Assembly: GCA_001910725.1 (NCBI GenBank)
Contig: MJGA01000007.1
Location: 682,001-746,000 of the forward strand
Length of the DNA: 64,000 nt
Direction of reading: 5' to 3'
Source of the DNA: Phanerodontia chrysosporium
Taxonomy: Eukaryota > Basidiomycota > Agaricomycetes > Polyporales > Phanerochaetaceae
The number at the start of each line of letters is the position of its first letter. Position 1 is the first letter of the stretch. The notes beneath the pieces were generated by a model that saw only the letters and a list, made by a program, of their open reading frames with translations, did not search any database and was not told the DNA's origin. The position numbers and the translations under genes are program-made. This document shows, one piece after another, positions 38,857 to 51,179 of the stretch.

Positions 38857-41703
38857 GCTTGCTCAAGGATGGAGAGGTGATGGCAGGTAGAATGAAGGTG
38901 CTGAAAGTAGACATGCCTCGACGATCATATTTATATACGAGGGGCCCCAACGTGCGCGGAGGACAGATGGCGTTTGTGCACAGGCCTCCGCAGACGAGAC
39001 GTAAATCGGCGCTCCAATACAAGGTGGAATAGATCTCACCTCTTGGGAGGTTCGGCAACCGCAGCATGAGGCAGGCATGGCGGCTGTACAGGTACGTGCC
39101 GTTCGCAGGGTCCAGATGTCGCTAGCTCTAAGCGTGATTGCGGCTGTCCCGACACTCACCTCTGTATCATATCACTCGCGATGAACGAGAACAAACCCAA
39201 CTGTACGACGATGCCGTAGAGTGCCGTGTAACCACCTTGATGGGCTCTGGCCAAATGAGCGTTTGCACATATTGCTTGTATGCCTGCCAATGATGCATGC
39301 AGGAGTGCGCTACCGAGGCCAGCGATTGCGACGACCACGGAGGCATACAGCCCTGTCCAGGCACAGGCGGCGTTTCCACGCCTTCTGCAGGCGAAGGCGC
39401 GCTGCGCGTTGTCATTACCGCGCATCCGCAGCCACCACGGTGCCGCATCGCGAGAGGGGCGTGGGGACTGGCGTCTCTGGAATACAAATTTCCGCGAGGG
39501 ATTGACAGAGAGTGTGGCATATGCCAAACCAGCAACGTCCTGCAGCTATAAGGATGAGGTCGTGTGCCAGCCTACCCACCCGATGCATGGTGCGTTTGCT
39601 GTAGCCAAGACATAGTCCCTGAGAAATGAAAGCGATCCAGGGGGCAATGTGCGGGTTGTACAATGTATGCACACTTACCCGCAGTACACTCCTAAAGGGT
39701 TGGAGGCGAGCCCGAATACACTTTGTCACGGTGATGACTCCCGAGGCCCGATAGCCTCTTGATGCGCCTAAAGTACGCTCGTGGCGGTCTTGGCCAGCCC
39801 TGCGCATGCCTGCGCCATCAGAGATGCGGCGAAGCGAGGGTACATTCGAATGGTGCTTTGATTTCTACGGACATGGTAGTCCAGGTCAATCAGCAGTCGT
39901 GGTTGCATTGAGCGTTGCAGATCTGCGGCAGGACCCCATCAGGACCCCGAGAACAGTGTAGGCGTCTACCTCGCTTCCGACCGGAGTTCAAGTTTCTGAG
40001 TGTGGCATCGACAATATCTCTCATGCAGCATTCAATTTACGGATCACTTGCACACTCGCGCATTACATCATTTCTAAGGCTATGAAACCTCGTTGCAGGA
40101 CATGGCGGGCAAGTCAAACTTGCAACAAGTTGTGGAGAAGAATTCCCATTGTGCAGAGTAGATATGGCAGTTTGGATCCTACGCCTGACGACGATACTTG
40201 TTGTGTTCTGGCATAGGTTATAATGTATATGTGAGTGCTTACTCTGTCGTAGAGACTTCTTCGACCCTCCAACTTACACTCAGCCTTGCGTCTCGATCGA
40301 ACTGCAGTACGCCACACACTAATTGTCTAATACACACTTAGGCGGTGTGCAGGGAGCCGGTCAATAGGATACAAGCATCGATCCCGTGCGCAGCGTCTAA
40401 CCAGCCAGGAAGTATAACGCTTGGGTGCACCGCCAGTTCGAAAGCAGGGGGAGGAGGGGCGCCACCGAGCGCGACCCACGCTCAGTGCACAGCTGCCCGG
40501 TCGGAGCGCGTACGGAAGTGCGTGTATATTGGCAACCGCATCATGATGCCAGTGTTCTGCCATAGCATGCAGCTGAATCATCGAGGTGCGCCCTGTCGCA
40601 CGCTAGCGTCCAGTCGTGCTGCGGTATGCACGCGGAGAGACAATCCGCAGTGTGCAATGATTCGCCGCAGCTATCTGCGGTGCACGTTTTTGTATGGCAG
40701 TTCTCATTCGCCTGCGAAGCCATATTGTCACCCGGCGTACCAGCCTCCGATATCAATGTCATTAGACACGAGGTGGTGGTTTCCTCACATGCGCTATCGT
40801 TTGTGAGAGTGCCTCTGCCGGTCTACAACAATGGTCAGTCATTACATTGCAATTGTAGGCGGTGAGAGCGGTATACCCACGACACTCATGTGAGAGAAAT
40901 AAACGCAGGACATGTTCATGCCGATGCTTCGCGTACCGAGCGGCAGTGGTCACCTAGGATCATTTGTGCTCACACCACTGCAAAAGTATCAAGAAGCTTC
41001 TGCTTGAACACAGGAGACGGTGTAAAGGGCTTGGTTTAGCGGCACGTAGGAGGATGGATACCCAGGGAGAGCATAATATATAAGGTCCTTGTGCTCTCTT
41101 TCTCGCGTTAAAAGTCCAGAAGGAAAGCGTTCCCCACATGGGGCGGGTCCTATCAACCACGCAGTTGTGATCAAGGGGGCAGAAGGTCCACAGAAGAGCA
41201 GTGGCAATGACAAGAGGCGTAACGCCACGGGTCAGTTTCAGAAGAGGGTACACAGTGCAGATGATAGCCTTCGCGTCTCAGCGAAAGGCTTCGCACTAGA
41301 CACGCTTTGCGATAGCTAACGCCCTTTGTCAACACGACAGCGCTCGTTTAACCTTAAGGCTAGGTCAGTCACTAGTCGCACACTATAAGAGCACCGATGT
41401 CATCGGAGGTGTAAGGATAAACGTACCCAGCTTGACAATTAGAGCGTGACAGCTCGCCGCGCACCAGCATCCCGAGCACACTCGCAATCGATGCGCGGGT
41501 ATGTGGACGCTGCAGAGGCATTTGGCCAAGCGTGACAACGCTCCAGATGGATGGAATCCAGGCACGTTGCACAATAGAGCTATTATGTAACAGCGACAAC
41601 GTTCAGCATACGGTTACACACTAAGACTGGCAGGGACTGGCGAGTAACCACTGGCAGACCAATAGATGGTAGTCTAAAACAATACAACAGCATCCTGCAT
41701 ATC
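38857..41703. other. long stretch without a recognised gene
   Basis: 2.8 kb. The only coding-like sequence is on the minus strand at about 39807-39000. It has hydrophobic segments (TGLYASVVVAIAGLGSALLHASLAG; GGYTALYGIVVQLGLFSFIAS) and plausible splice sites, and could be a degraded multi-pass membrane gene, perhaps RTA1-related. The match is too weak to call. The rest (39850-41700) has only chance ORFs. Confidence 0.4.
38930..38938 (-). promoter_or_regulatory. TATA box of the third RTA1 paralogue
   Basis: TATATAAATA on the minus strand, about 80 bp upstream of the ATG at 38856. Confidence 0.55.
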
Positions 41704-44700
41704 TCACATGAAATCGATAGCGCGTTTCCGCTCCCTCGCTGGTCCTGCAATTCCTCCGCTGGGCACCTCCTCGGGAGGCGCGCTCGGAGCATCGTCAAGG
41801 GGTAGACTTTGCACGACCTCCGGAGGCGGCTTCTCCACCCACACACTGTCGTCTCCCTCATCATCGTTCTGCTTCTCCCTCCGCTTCTTTTTCCTGCGCT
41901 CGTCTCCATCCTCTCGGTCCCTGTCCTTCTCCCGGTCTCTGTCCTTGCGCTTCTCCTTATCCTTGCTCTTCTGCTTGTCCTTGCGCTTCGCAGCGCTCAC
42001 GTCAATCTGCAGACCCTCGTCCTCGTCGTCAAAGGACACGAGCGGCGCGGCCTTCTTCTTCTTCCGGTCCTTTTCTTTCTCTTTGCTTTTCTCCTTGCGT
42101 GCCTCGCGCTCTCCGCGCGGGACAAACGTCGGCTTGAATGTCGCGAGGTCGACTTTCTCGGGCTCCGCTGGTGCTGCTGACGCCGCCCGTGGTTCGTACG
42201 CGGGCTGCGTCGACTCTGCCGCGAGAAGGTGCCGAGGTGCAGCTTCTGGGCCCGATGTCGATGCTGACGGAGCTGCTGACAGAGCGCGCTGGTCGTTCTC
42301 CGCGTCCTCTGCATCCGACTCTTCGTCGTCGCTCGCAAAAATCGCCTTGAAGACGTCCATCGCAGGCCGCTGATACGTGAGCGTATCGCGACCCTGGTCT
42401 TCGTCCTCGCCGAGGCCGACGTTCGCGAGGTTCCGCGGCCCTTTGTTCTCGGTTGGCGCACCCATAGAGCCTGTTCCAGGGCCCTCCGTGATAGCCAGCG
42501 GAGGTGGCGGTGTCACGCCAGATTGCGCCGAAGCAGGACCTGCAGCTGTAGGCTCTGGCGACGCCTCTGTCTCGACTTCTGGTGGCTTCACGCCGAACCG
42601 CTTGCAGAGCAGGCGCGCTGGCTCCCAAGGCGTCACATCACGCGTGAGGGGGCCGTACATGCCGTGGCGCACAGCAGCCATGCGTGGGTCCTCGTCCTTC
42701 TCCTCTTTGCTGTCCTCGGGTACTGTCTCGGACGCGGAGACATCAGGAGTGTGCAAGCCCTCGATGACCTTTGGCCCGGTCTCAACGATCGCTGCGCTCT
42801 TGAAGCGGCTTGCCATCGCGCCTGAGAGCGGCTTGAATACCGTAGCCGACTTGGCGTAGTCCGCAAGCTCCTTGTTGAAATCCTCGATACGCTGCCCGGG
42901 AAGCGGGCCCAGCCCGAGGGTGGCATTGCCCGACGCGTCGGCAGCGTAATTAAGGAAAGCGGTGTATCGTGAGTGCTTTAATGGGTCTGCAATAAATGGT
43001 TGAAAACCCTGCAGAGCTGCTTTCGCGACTGAAGGATGCACTTGAGGTATGTCGAGCTCCCCAGGCAGACGTGGGGCAGTGGTGGTGCTCAGTGTAGGCT
43101 CCGTTGATGGTGGCTTGCCCGAAGTAAGATTGCTTCGGATATTCTCGAGACGTTCACGATCTTTCTGCGACATATAGTCGAAGACAGACCGTTGTTGTGC
43201 AGGCAGCGGCGTCTCGCCCAGAACAGAGCCTCGCTGCATGGCGGAGTCAGTATACTAAGACACACATACGAAACAATCGTACCTCGTCAGCAGAGAGTAA
43301 GCTCCGTTTCCACTCTTCATGCGACCGCGGTGCTTCACGTTCTTTGCCCTTCTCCGATGGCCTGTTCTCCTTGTCTGCGCTAGCCTCCCAAACTCGTCGA
43401 GGGTTCGGCTTCCACCCTGGAGGCACGTCTGGCATCGGAAACCTACCGCGTACAATAAGTTCAACCACTATCAGGTTCGATATAGGCCTCGTACCATCTA
43501 TCCTCCTGCACGGGCTCCGCGGACAGCACAAAACCTTTCAAAACGGGTCTGCCGTCACGGAACGTCTGACTTGATTGCGTATTCGAAGCAGCTCTCTTGG
43601 GGAAAGCGTGTAAGGCAATGACGGTGACAGGAAATTATAAGCTGACTTACGGTATTCTTCCTACGACTTGACGAAGAACCTATGGCAATCTGATCGTCGT
43701 CTTCTAGTGCGTCGTATGCAAGTATCCTTGACTTGGGTCCAGCCGAACCCAAGGCACTATCATAGACGTCAAGGTCGTCTTCGTCAGCGTCGTTCAGAGC
43801 GCCCAGCCCGAAGCCGGCTGAATCGTACGAGGTCAAATGACGATACAGCACAGTGAAGGAAATACACGTACATGCGATTCGAGGACCTTTCTGCTCTCCC
43901 CCATGACGGCCTCCGAGGGAGTCGTTCAAGCTCAAGCCAGGCGTGTAGCCTAAACCATGAGCGTTGTCCTTCCGAGAGACCAGCAGTAACGGAGTGTCTC
44001 TTCGGGGAAACATGTGCTTCTTGGCTTCTTCATCTTCTTCATCGCTGGGCTGAGCAAGTCCTGCTTCGCGCTCCTGCTTCTTACGCTGTTCGTAGGTAAT
44101 CCGAGGCCCGATACCCTGCCCGGGACGCCAGCCCATCTTCTTCAAGATGCGCGCTCCAACTGAGTCCTGTGACGGAGGAGCTAGAGACGCGGCAATTGCT
44201 GAAGCCATGGAGCTGTGAGTCATGAGCCTCCATAGCTGTCAGGTATACGGGAGAGTACTCACTCGTCCTCGACATTAGCACCGGCTCGACGTCGGAGCTC
44301 AGCTTCAGTACCACCCAGATCCATTTCTTCATTCTCGTCAACAAGCTGCCTACTCTCTCGCAGCTCTGCTAGGTCTTCCTCATCCATGAAGTCCTCAGGC
44401 CGAGCCTGCTTGTTCTTGGCACGCTCGCTGCGCGACGACACGAATGTTGAAGGCGTCCATCCTGTCGACGGTTTGTCAGTCAACCCAAACCAATACTTCG
44501 GCGAGGTACTAACCTTCTTTGGAGCCAACGGTATTAAAGTAACCGGCAGAAAAACCGCCTGTGAACGCTCCGTGCAGCCGTCTCCGACCCTTCTCATCCC
44601 GAACCTCTTGCTTCCATAGCGGGACAAATTCGCCCGTATCTCTTGACTTTTCAAGAGGGGGAAGAGGAGTACCAATCTAAAACGTCTATTGGTACGCGTC

Positions 44701-44812
44701 GATATCAGCTATTCTAGAGCCGGAGACGTACCAGACAGAAGTTCTCATTGGCCTTAGAGCTCGAAGGATCGATGCCCAAGTCGTTGAGTTTGCGCTTCAG
44801 ACGGCTTGTCAT
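41704..44812 (-). CDS. G-patch domain protein, GPATCH1-like
   Basis: Begins [20 protein letters not shown], with the DUF1604-type motif IGTPLPPL and [26 protein letters not shown]-patch follows ([31 protein letters not shown], about 44190-44090). The long C-terminal exon (43239-41704, 511 aa) carries conserved blocks ([28 protein letters not shown]) and ends in Lys/Arg/Asp/Glu-rich RS-like repeats. About six exons with short introns. GPATCH1 relatives associate with spliceosomes, and G-patches activate DEAH helicases; the helicase partner here is unknown. No frame break seen. Confidence 0.88.
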
Positions 44813-45649
44813 AGCAGCTGTGTGTTACCTCTAGAGGAGTTATACTTGTCTCCAGAGTGTAAAGAGCTTCGAGATGTGCGCAAGCAAGGATATAGGAATG
44901 AAAGTGAACGCTTAGGCTTACGGGGAGCCTGTCTAAGCTCAGCGCTCAGACGCCACGCAAAGGTGTCCAGGGTCCTGTCCGCTGACATCACGTCGAGCCC
45001 CGGGCACTGTAGATCAACGTTGGCGCTGCGCAGGCTTGTGCATGTCCATACTTCGTGCCAAGGCCTTACCGATATGAATCGTTTGCTTGAATGAATATCG
45101 CAATATGGCATGTCCGAGGAGTGCTTCAAAAGGTGAGCTGTGTAATCTCTGCACAAGAAGGTCACTAAGGCAGCGTGATTCGTATCCGGACCATGTGCTC
45201 CTGAGGAATTTGTGGTCCACGCAGATGTACACCATCACCCCAGAATATTGCTGGGACTGAGCATCGGGTTGCACAACCTCGGTTTATCGACGAACTGTGC
45301 CCGTCCTCCGGCCGGCAGAGCGCCGGCGTCACCCGAGCAAGCATTCCGAAAGTAGAAGAGCAACAGCCATACAGGGCAAGTCTCCAGGGAAGCAGACGTC
45401 GAAGACGGCATTTCAGGCAGGTCAGCCTCTTCCGCTCCGTTGTTCGGTTCCTCTTCCGGCCGGCTGACCGCAGTGGTATATAACAGACGAGGGTGGTTCG
45501 CCTCCCCCTCACGCCCTTTCCTCTCCCCACCCACTATTCCCCGACCCCGGCGGTCCTATACCCCCGTTGCTTTCGTATTGCTTTCGCGCTTTCAACTCGT
45601 AGACACTCTCTTGCGACAGGTTCGCTGATAACACACAGTTATTCTCAAC
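44813..45649. other. divergent promoter region; TATA box at 45477
   Basis: Lies between the G-patch gene (-) and the secreted-protein gene (+). TATATAA at 45477-45483 and a CT-rich tract (45500-45560) serve the rightward gene. No other gene seen. Confidence 0.55.
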
Positions 45650-48412
45650 ATGGTCGTCCTATCTCCCAAGTTTGCCATTCTCGCTTCTCTTTCTGCCCTG
45701 GCGGTACTCTCTACGGTTCCAACCGCCGAAGCCGTCGCGATCCCGGACAACCGAGAAGGCACGCGAGGAGACCCGTTCGTTGCCCAAGGCTCTTCTGTCA
45801 ATGGTGCGAGTTCGTCGAGCCCCAGTGTACAGGGAGCAGACGCGCCGGGAGATGGCGTGCCGGTGCTTCCTCTGCCTGGACTGTCAAAGCGGCGCGTTGT
45901 GGTCGGTTCTCACGGAGAGGCTGAGGCGAAAGCTCATCGCTTGAACGAGGTCAGTTCATGATTAGCCCTTGGTCGATATCCTGTGTCTCACACAAATGCA
46001 GCGATGGGATCCCCTGAACCCTCTCCTTCAGCTCGGGAAGATCTGGATAGGGACAGGCTCACCTCCGGCTGCTCGCGCGTACCACGACAAGGTTGTGGTC
46101 AAAGGGGACAACGACCATGTTCATGTGAGCAAGCACCACCATGGGAACGATGACGTCGTTGTTAAAGGAGACGATCAGCATGTCCATGTCCACCGCCGTT
46201 CACCCTCACCTCGTCGGCACCACCACGGCTACCACACGAAGACCGTTGTCAAAGGCGACCATGACCGCGTAAACGTTCACGAGAAGCGGAGAAGCCACGG
46301 ACACCACCACTATCGGCATCACCATCATGGACACCACCGTCAGAGGGCGGACGACGAGTCGGATGTCTCCGTTCCATTGCTGGACAAGGGTCGCACTCTC
46401 CTAGTCCCGGCGTCCTCCACTCAGCAGCGCAGATCCGGACCTCTTGGGGATACCATCGTCCTCGACGGGCATGCAGGTGACCTGGTCATGGGTCTGAAGC
46501 GGCAATTGGGGGATACGTTGATACTAGACGGCGAAGGAGAAGACTTGGTGATGACTACTAAGCGTCAAGTAGCCACCGTATCGGCGTTCTCAGAGCCGGA
46601 GGGTGTACCGGGTACCATTGATATCGTGGTACGTGTTCACCCCGAGATCAGCGGAGTATACGCTCATCAATTGCAGAGCAACGTCGCCGGCTCGTCGGTC
46701 GGAGAGAGGGTCGCGTCGCTTGTCCTATCCTCTACTATGGGTGACAGTGTCATCGGGAACCCAGATCCCTTCGTGCTGAACGCATCAGGAACAAACAAGA
46801 CCGAGATCTACATGGTCGTCCTTCCTGATGGTGCCAGTCCGTCAAATTCGACGTCGCCGGACAACGGGCCCAACTCGACCTACCCGGAAACTCCGAGCAA
46901 TAACTCCACAACGCCGACAAATGCCACAGAACCATCTGATTCTTCGCAGACCTTTTCCCCGATGGATCTATCTGGTTCCGCGCCAGCCGCAGACCCCTCA
47001 GCGCCCTCCAACTCGTCGTCTAGTAATTCCACGGACTCTACGGCACCGGCGTTCAAGAGAGTCGCCTTGAAGATCCCCCTTTTCGACGCCGAGTCAGCGA
47101 CAATGAAGGCTTACTGCGCTACCTTCGATCCCCAACCAGCAGCGCCTTCCCCGTTGACTGTCGAGAATTGCTCGGACGGCCCGATGGTGGAAGAGCACAA
47201 GAGTCAGGTCTTCGCGTATGATCCTGCGACAGGTGCGATCCAACCAATGTGGTATGATGGAGAAGGCGACGGATCGCAAGAGGATGGAGGAGACGAAGAC
47301 GGCGAAGATGGCGATATCCCCGACGACGATGGAAGCCAGGATGACGGCGGCCTCCCTGACGACGACAGCGACACCGGCGGTGCCGGCGCCCCACCAGACA
47401 ATAGCTACCTTCATCCACAAGCGGAACGTCTGGGGCCGACGTTAACAACACGGTCGCTCGCATTGAGCGTCTCAGTAACGACTTGCTCAACAACGGGGCC
47501 CTGATCCAACCACCAGCGCCTTCGATGGCTGCAAAGGCCCATGCGTTCGTTGCTAACGCTTACGCTGCTGCTCAGAATGTCACCCTCATGTTCACACCGA
47601 CGCCTCCTGAACTTCCTTCAAAAGCGGCGGACGAGGAGCGACTGGCTATGCCGTCGTCACTCTCAACGGCTTCTGGGGTCCCTAGTGCTACGTCGACGTC
47701 GGACGTCAGTTCGACAAACACTGACTCGTACTCCAGCTACTCGTCTACGTCTACCATCTCTTCCGTCGCTACAGCCGCAGCTATTTCTTCTACTGCGAGT
47801 GCGAACTCCACGAACACGAGCTCTGGTTCCATCTCGACCACTGTGACATTTTCCCCTGTGTCCGCGGCCGTAGCTAGCACATCGGCGACCACTGCCTCCG
47901 ACGAGACAACTACCGACTCAAGCTACGGGTCGACAACAGTCTCGTTGACTCCCGCTTCGGCTACGCCATCCTCGTCCGCTTCGGCCACCTCTGCCGATGT
48001 CTCGAGCTCGGCATTCCCTTCTTCCGCTATGACGAGTGTCTCCTCGATGGATGCAATGGCTACTTCCTCTGCTTCAGCGACGTCAAGCGATGCTACTGCT
48101 ACCGCGATGTCTAGCGGACTCTCTACGACGGTGACGGCGAGCGGCACATCCGGCTCTGCGACACATACTCTTGGTGTAGAGGTGTTCGACCCCGACGCTA
48201 CTACCAACAGTGCTAGGTCCACTTCCGCCTCAGGTTCGATGGGCGCCCAGGCCGCCCAAACCTCCGCCGCGGAGTTGTCAGGCTCCTCCAGCATGTCGTC
48301 AACGGTCTCGTCCGGTGCGCCCTCGATGACACCCGTCAGCACTGCGCCGTACGAGTGGATGTTCAAGCAGGACGCGGAGAAGAGGAACTTCGCGGCAGCG
48401 AATGGTTGGTGA
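45650..48412 (+). CDS. secreted His-rich and Ser/Thr-rich repeat protein with Kex2-like sites
   Basis: Exon 1 is 45650-45949; exon 2 runs from 46002. A signal peptide is clear (MVVLSPKFAILASLSALAVL...AEA). Three units VVKGD-x3-V(H/N)V separated by His-rich stretches (one HHHYRHHHHGHHRQR) are followed by two copies of GDT-(IV/LI)-LDG-x4-DLVM-x2-KRQ. The dibasic KRR and KRQ sites fit Kex2 cleavage in the secretory pathway. A middle domain has many N-glycosylation sequons (NSTSPDNGPNSTYP). An acidic segment and a 270-residue Ser/Thr-rich tail follow, suggesting an O-glycosylated wall or extracellular protein. No GPI signal seen. The frame must change by one base near 47435 (a GGGG run) to join the two halves. 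Function unknown; metal binding by the His clusters is inference. Confidence 0.7.
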
Positions 48413-48663
48413 ACTGGGTTGAGTTATGTGTCCGAGCGTGTCTACGATGTACATCACTATACCCTACGTAATGTTTCGGTTTAAATGCATGGGATTGGGC
48501 GCACAACTACACGACGTTGGCTGTTGAGGCTTGAGCTATTGAGCGCAGCTCAGCAACGATCTCGAGAAACGAGCAACGATCGGGGCCAGTGGTCCAAAAT
48601 TCGATTTTTCCAGTTCCAACGGTACTGGTTGATAATGAAAAGAACGTTGGTCGGAACGAGTGG
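48413..48663. other. intergenic downstream of the secreted-protein gene and of U6
   Basis: No gene seen. It contains the TTTT stretch near 48640 that could terminate the U6 transcript. Confidence 0.5.
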
Positions 48664-48726
48664 CATAAATATTGAGACCCGTAGGTCTACCACTCCGGGA
48701 AAGCGTGTCATCCTTGTGCAGGGGCC

Positions 48727-48757
<31 letters not shown>

Positions 48758-48781
48758 TTCGTATGTCACCCCGAAGGGGAC
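48664..48781 (-). ncRNA. U6 spliceosomal snRNA
   Basis: The minus strand has a 5' hairpin (GTCCCCTTCGGGGTGAC), then the U6 core: AATTGGAACGATACAGAGAA, continuing GATTAGCATGGCCCCTGCAC and AAGGATGACACGC. The ACAGAGA box and AGC catalytic triad are exact. After GACACGC (48703) the sequence differs from a usual 3' end. It has AGACC-TACG-GGTCT as a small hairpin and no adjacent T run; the first TTTT is near 48642. The 3' boundary is therefore uncertain. U6 pairs with the 5' splice site and U2, and is transcribed by RNA polymerase III. Confidence 0.9.
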
Positions 48782-49024
48782 AACCAACAGAATTGGTTAG
48801 AGCGCGCATTCCTTGCGTTTTCGCATTTCGTTCAAGTCGCGGGTGTCAGGCGCTATCATCGGCGCTTATACTCGCCCCTTGCGAGTGGAAGCTTTAGTTT
48901 TGACTGCATCTCAAATTCCGTTGAGCTGAGGAGGACAGCTTCCCCCTGGTGTGCCCTTAACCTCACATTACTCCTAGTCTCTCTGCTCACTCATGTGCAA
49001 TTTGAATCTCCCAGAAAACAAAGG

Positions 49025-50859
49025 ATGGCGGAGGAAGTCATCACGAAGCGGCTGCACGTCTCAGGGCTCACGCCGGCCATTACGCCCGCGGACCTTTCGC
49101 AGAAGCTGGGCTCGTTCGGGGCGGTGAAGGCCCTCGATGGGTTTGGTGCGCTCGACGCACTAGGCCGTCCGCGGCCCTTCGGATACGTCACGCTCGAGAC
49201 GACGAAGCCGAAGCTCGCGCGGTGCATGAACCTCCTCAGCGGGGTCACCTGGAAGGGCACGAAACTAAGGATTGGGGAGGCGAAGCCGGACTTCCGGGAG
49301 CGGTGCGTGTTGTGTCTCCTATGCCTGTGGCCTGGGAGGCTGACCGGCGGTTGCGACTTCGTAGGCTTGCGAAGGAGCGTGAGGCGCAGGACGGCGAGCC
49401 CCCGCGCAAGCGGCGCCGCCTCCCGCGCGGTGTGCAGGGCGTGCATGCGCCGGACATGTCTCTCGTCACGCCTGAGAACGCCGCGCAGCGTGCCGGATGG
49501 AAGGTCACGCCCCTTGGACGGCTCATCCGTCCCGTCCGCATGCGCCCCGAGCGACCGCTACCTGAGCCGGTCACTAGCGTCATTCCGGCAAAGGGCAAGG
49601 GGAAGGAAAAAGTGAAGGAGAAGAAGCGCAAGAGGAGAGAGCCGCCTACGCGCGCACGCCGGCAGACGATCGACCCGCTCAAGTATGGCTCAGAGCATGT
49701 GAAGGGCATCTTCCTTGAGAATGTGGTGGTGGAGCCGAGGAGAGAGCTTCCGCAAAGGAAGGTTGAGGACAATGTTGGGGAGAGCGTTTCAGATAGCGAG
49801 GATGAGAGCACGAGCGGGAGTGAGGGAAGCGAGGACGCCATGCAAGTCGAAGAAGAGCCCTCGCCGGTACCCGCTTCATCCAACACACCACCACCGAAAG
49901 AGAGACCTCAGCCTCCACCTCCCGTAACAGCTGCCAAGCCCCAATCTGCACCAACAACAACGCTTCCCGTGAAAACCTCCTCTCCAGCGGATTTAGGAGG
50001 ACCGGACCTCGCACAAGAGAAGAACGCCGCCTTGGGCCTCCTGCAGTCGTTGTTCGGAGATGACGACAAAAACTGGGGTGGCGAGGAAAGCTTGTCAGAT
50101 GTAGACATGGACGAGCTATCTGGCAAGGGCAGGCTGGTCCATGACCGCGAATTCGAGGACGATATTGAGGTTGTACCGTTAGCCGCAAGTACCAAGGAGC
50201 AGGTCGATCCGCCACGTGAAGAAGAAGAAGAAGGAGGAGAAGAAGAGGAAGAGGAGGACGAGGAGGACGAGGAGGAGGTAGAAGAAGAGCTCGCGAAGCC
50301 CCCAACTCCCTCACCATCGCCTGCCACTGCTACTGAGGCTGCCAAACCGGCTAAGCTGAAAGATCTCTTTGCTCCGAGAGAAGAAGAAGGTATGCCATAT
50401 GTTGCTCTCGTAATACTCTGTATGTCCTGATGCTGACTTCGTCATAGCCGGATTCTCCTTGCTCGGGCACCTAGACCTAGATGACGAGCTTGTTGACGAC
50501 CTAGATCCTGCATTTGCGCCACAAGCAGCGGCGCCTGTCCCTGCGGCAGAGGTTGCGCCGGTCTCTCTTTCTTCAGCCACTACCCACAAATACGCTTTAC
50601 ACTTGACTCAACCACGCCGTTATTCTTCCCGATACCGGAGGGCGAACGGATTGGCTTCAGAGGGCGTATGAAGGATCCATTAGATATTGCCAAAGACAAG
50701 GGCTGGGACTGGCGCAAGTTTTGTCGCACAGAGACGTCCGACGAGATCAAGCAGAAGTGGGAGGCGCAGAAGGTTGAGCTCACACAGGACTGGAAGCGAA
50801 GACATAGGGAAGCCATCAAGAGCAGAAGGCGGAGAGGTGGCGGTGGGGATGGCGAATAA
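49025..50859 (+). CDS. RRM protein, NOL8-like nucleolar factor
   Basis: Exons 49025-49302, 49365-50389 and 50448-50859. The N-terminal RRM (LHVSGLTPAITPADLSQKLGSFGAVKALD ... FGYVTLETTKPKLARCMNLLSGVTWKGTKLRIGEAKPDF) is of the NOL8/fungal Nop6-like kind. Basic KR stretches and an acidic E/D-rich low-complexity segment follow. The C-terminus (KDKGWDWRKF ... IKQKWEAQKVELTQDWKRRHREA) is conserved in the family. The frame changes by one base between about 50540 and 50610, before FFPIPEGERIGFRGRM. NOL8 relatives act in pre-rRNA processing in the nucleolus; that role is inferred. The start at 49025 is preferred over 48995 because the conserved region begins just after it. Confidence 0.75.
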
Positions 50860-51179
50860 TATCTGTATATACTTTTCCTGCCTCTGGGTCTCCAGTTGCG
50901 TCTCTCGCTGTACATACTATTTTTTTCTGGCGTCCAGCACCTATATGCCCGTAAAGTCCGCGCGGATAGGTTTACGAAAGCGCGCGTACGTCACAGCGCA
51001 CGGTGTCCTCGCCGACGTCCCCTCCATCATCGGACGTGTTTGCCTTCCACTACCAACGTCGACGAGCCGGGATACTTGTTTGGGGACGTTGGGCTGTCGT
51101 ACACGCTCCGAAACGCCCTCTTGGTTGTGCTGTTGTCAACAAGCCAAAGCTAAGTCCTCGCGTGAGGCAATTGTGCGCG

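Noticed and set aside
39000..39807. A fourth RTA1-like gene on the minus strand
   Set aside because: Hydrophobic stretches and GGYTALYGIVVQL are suggestive, but the diagnostic motifs (GWNG, YSR.FLTC, GEI.GW) are absent.
48790..48860. tRNA gene (GGTTAGAGCGCGC followed by GTTCAAGTCGCGGG)
   Set aside because: A-box-like and B-box-like strings are present, but no acceptor, D or T stems can be formed around them. It may be a tRNA relic or chance.
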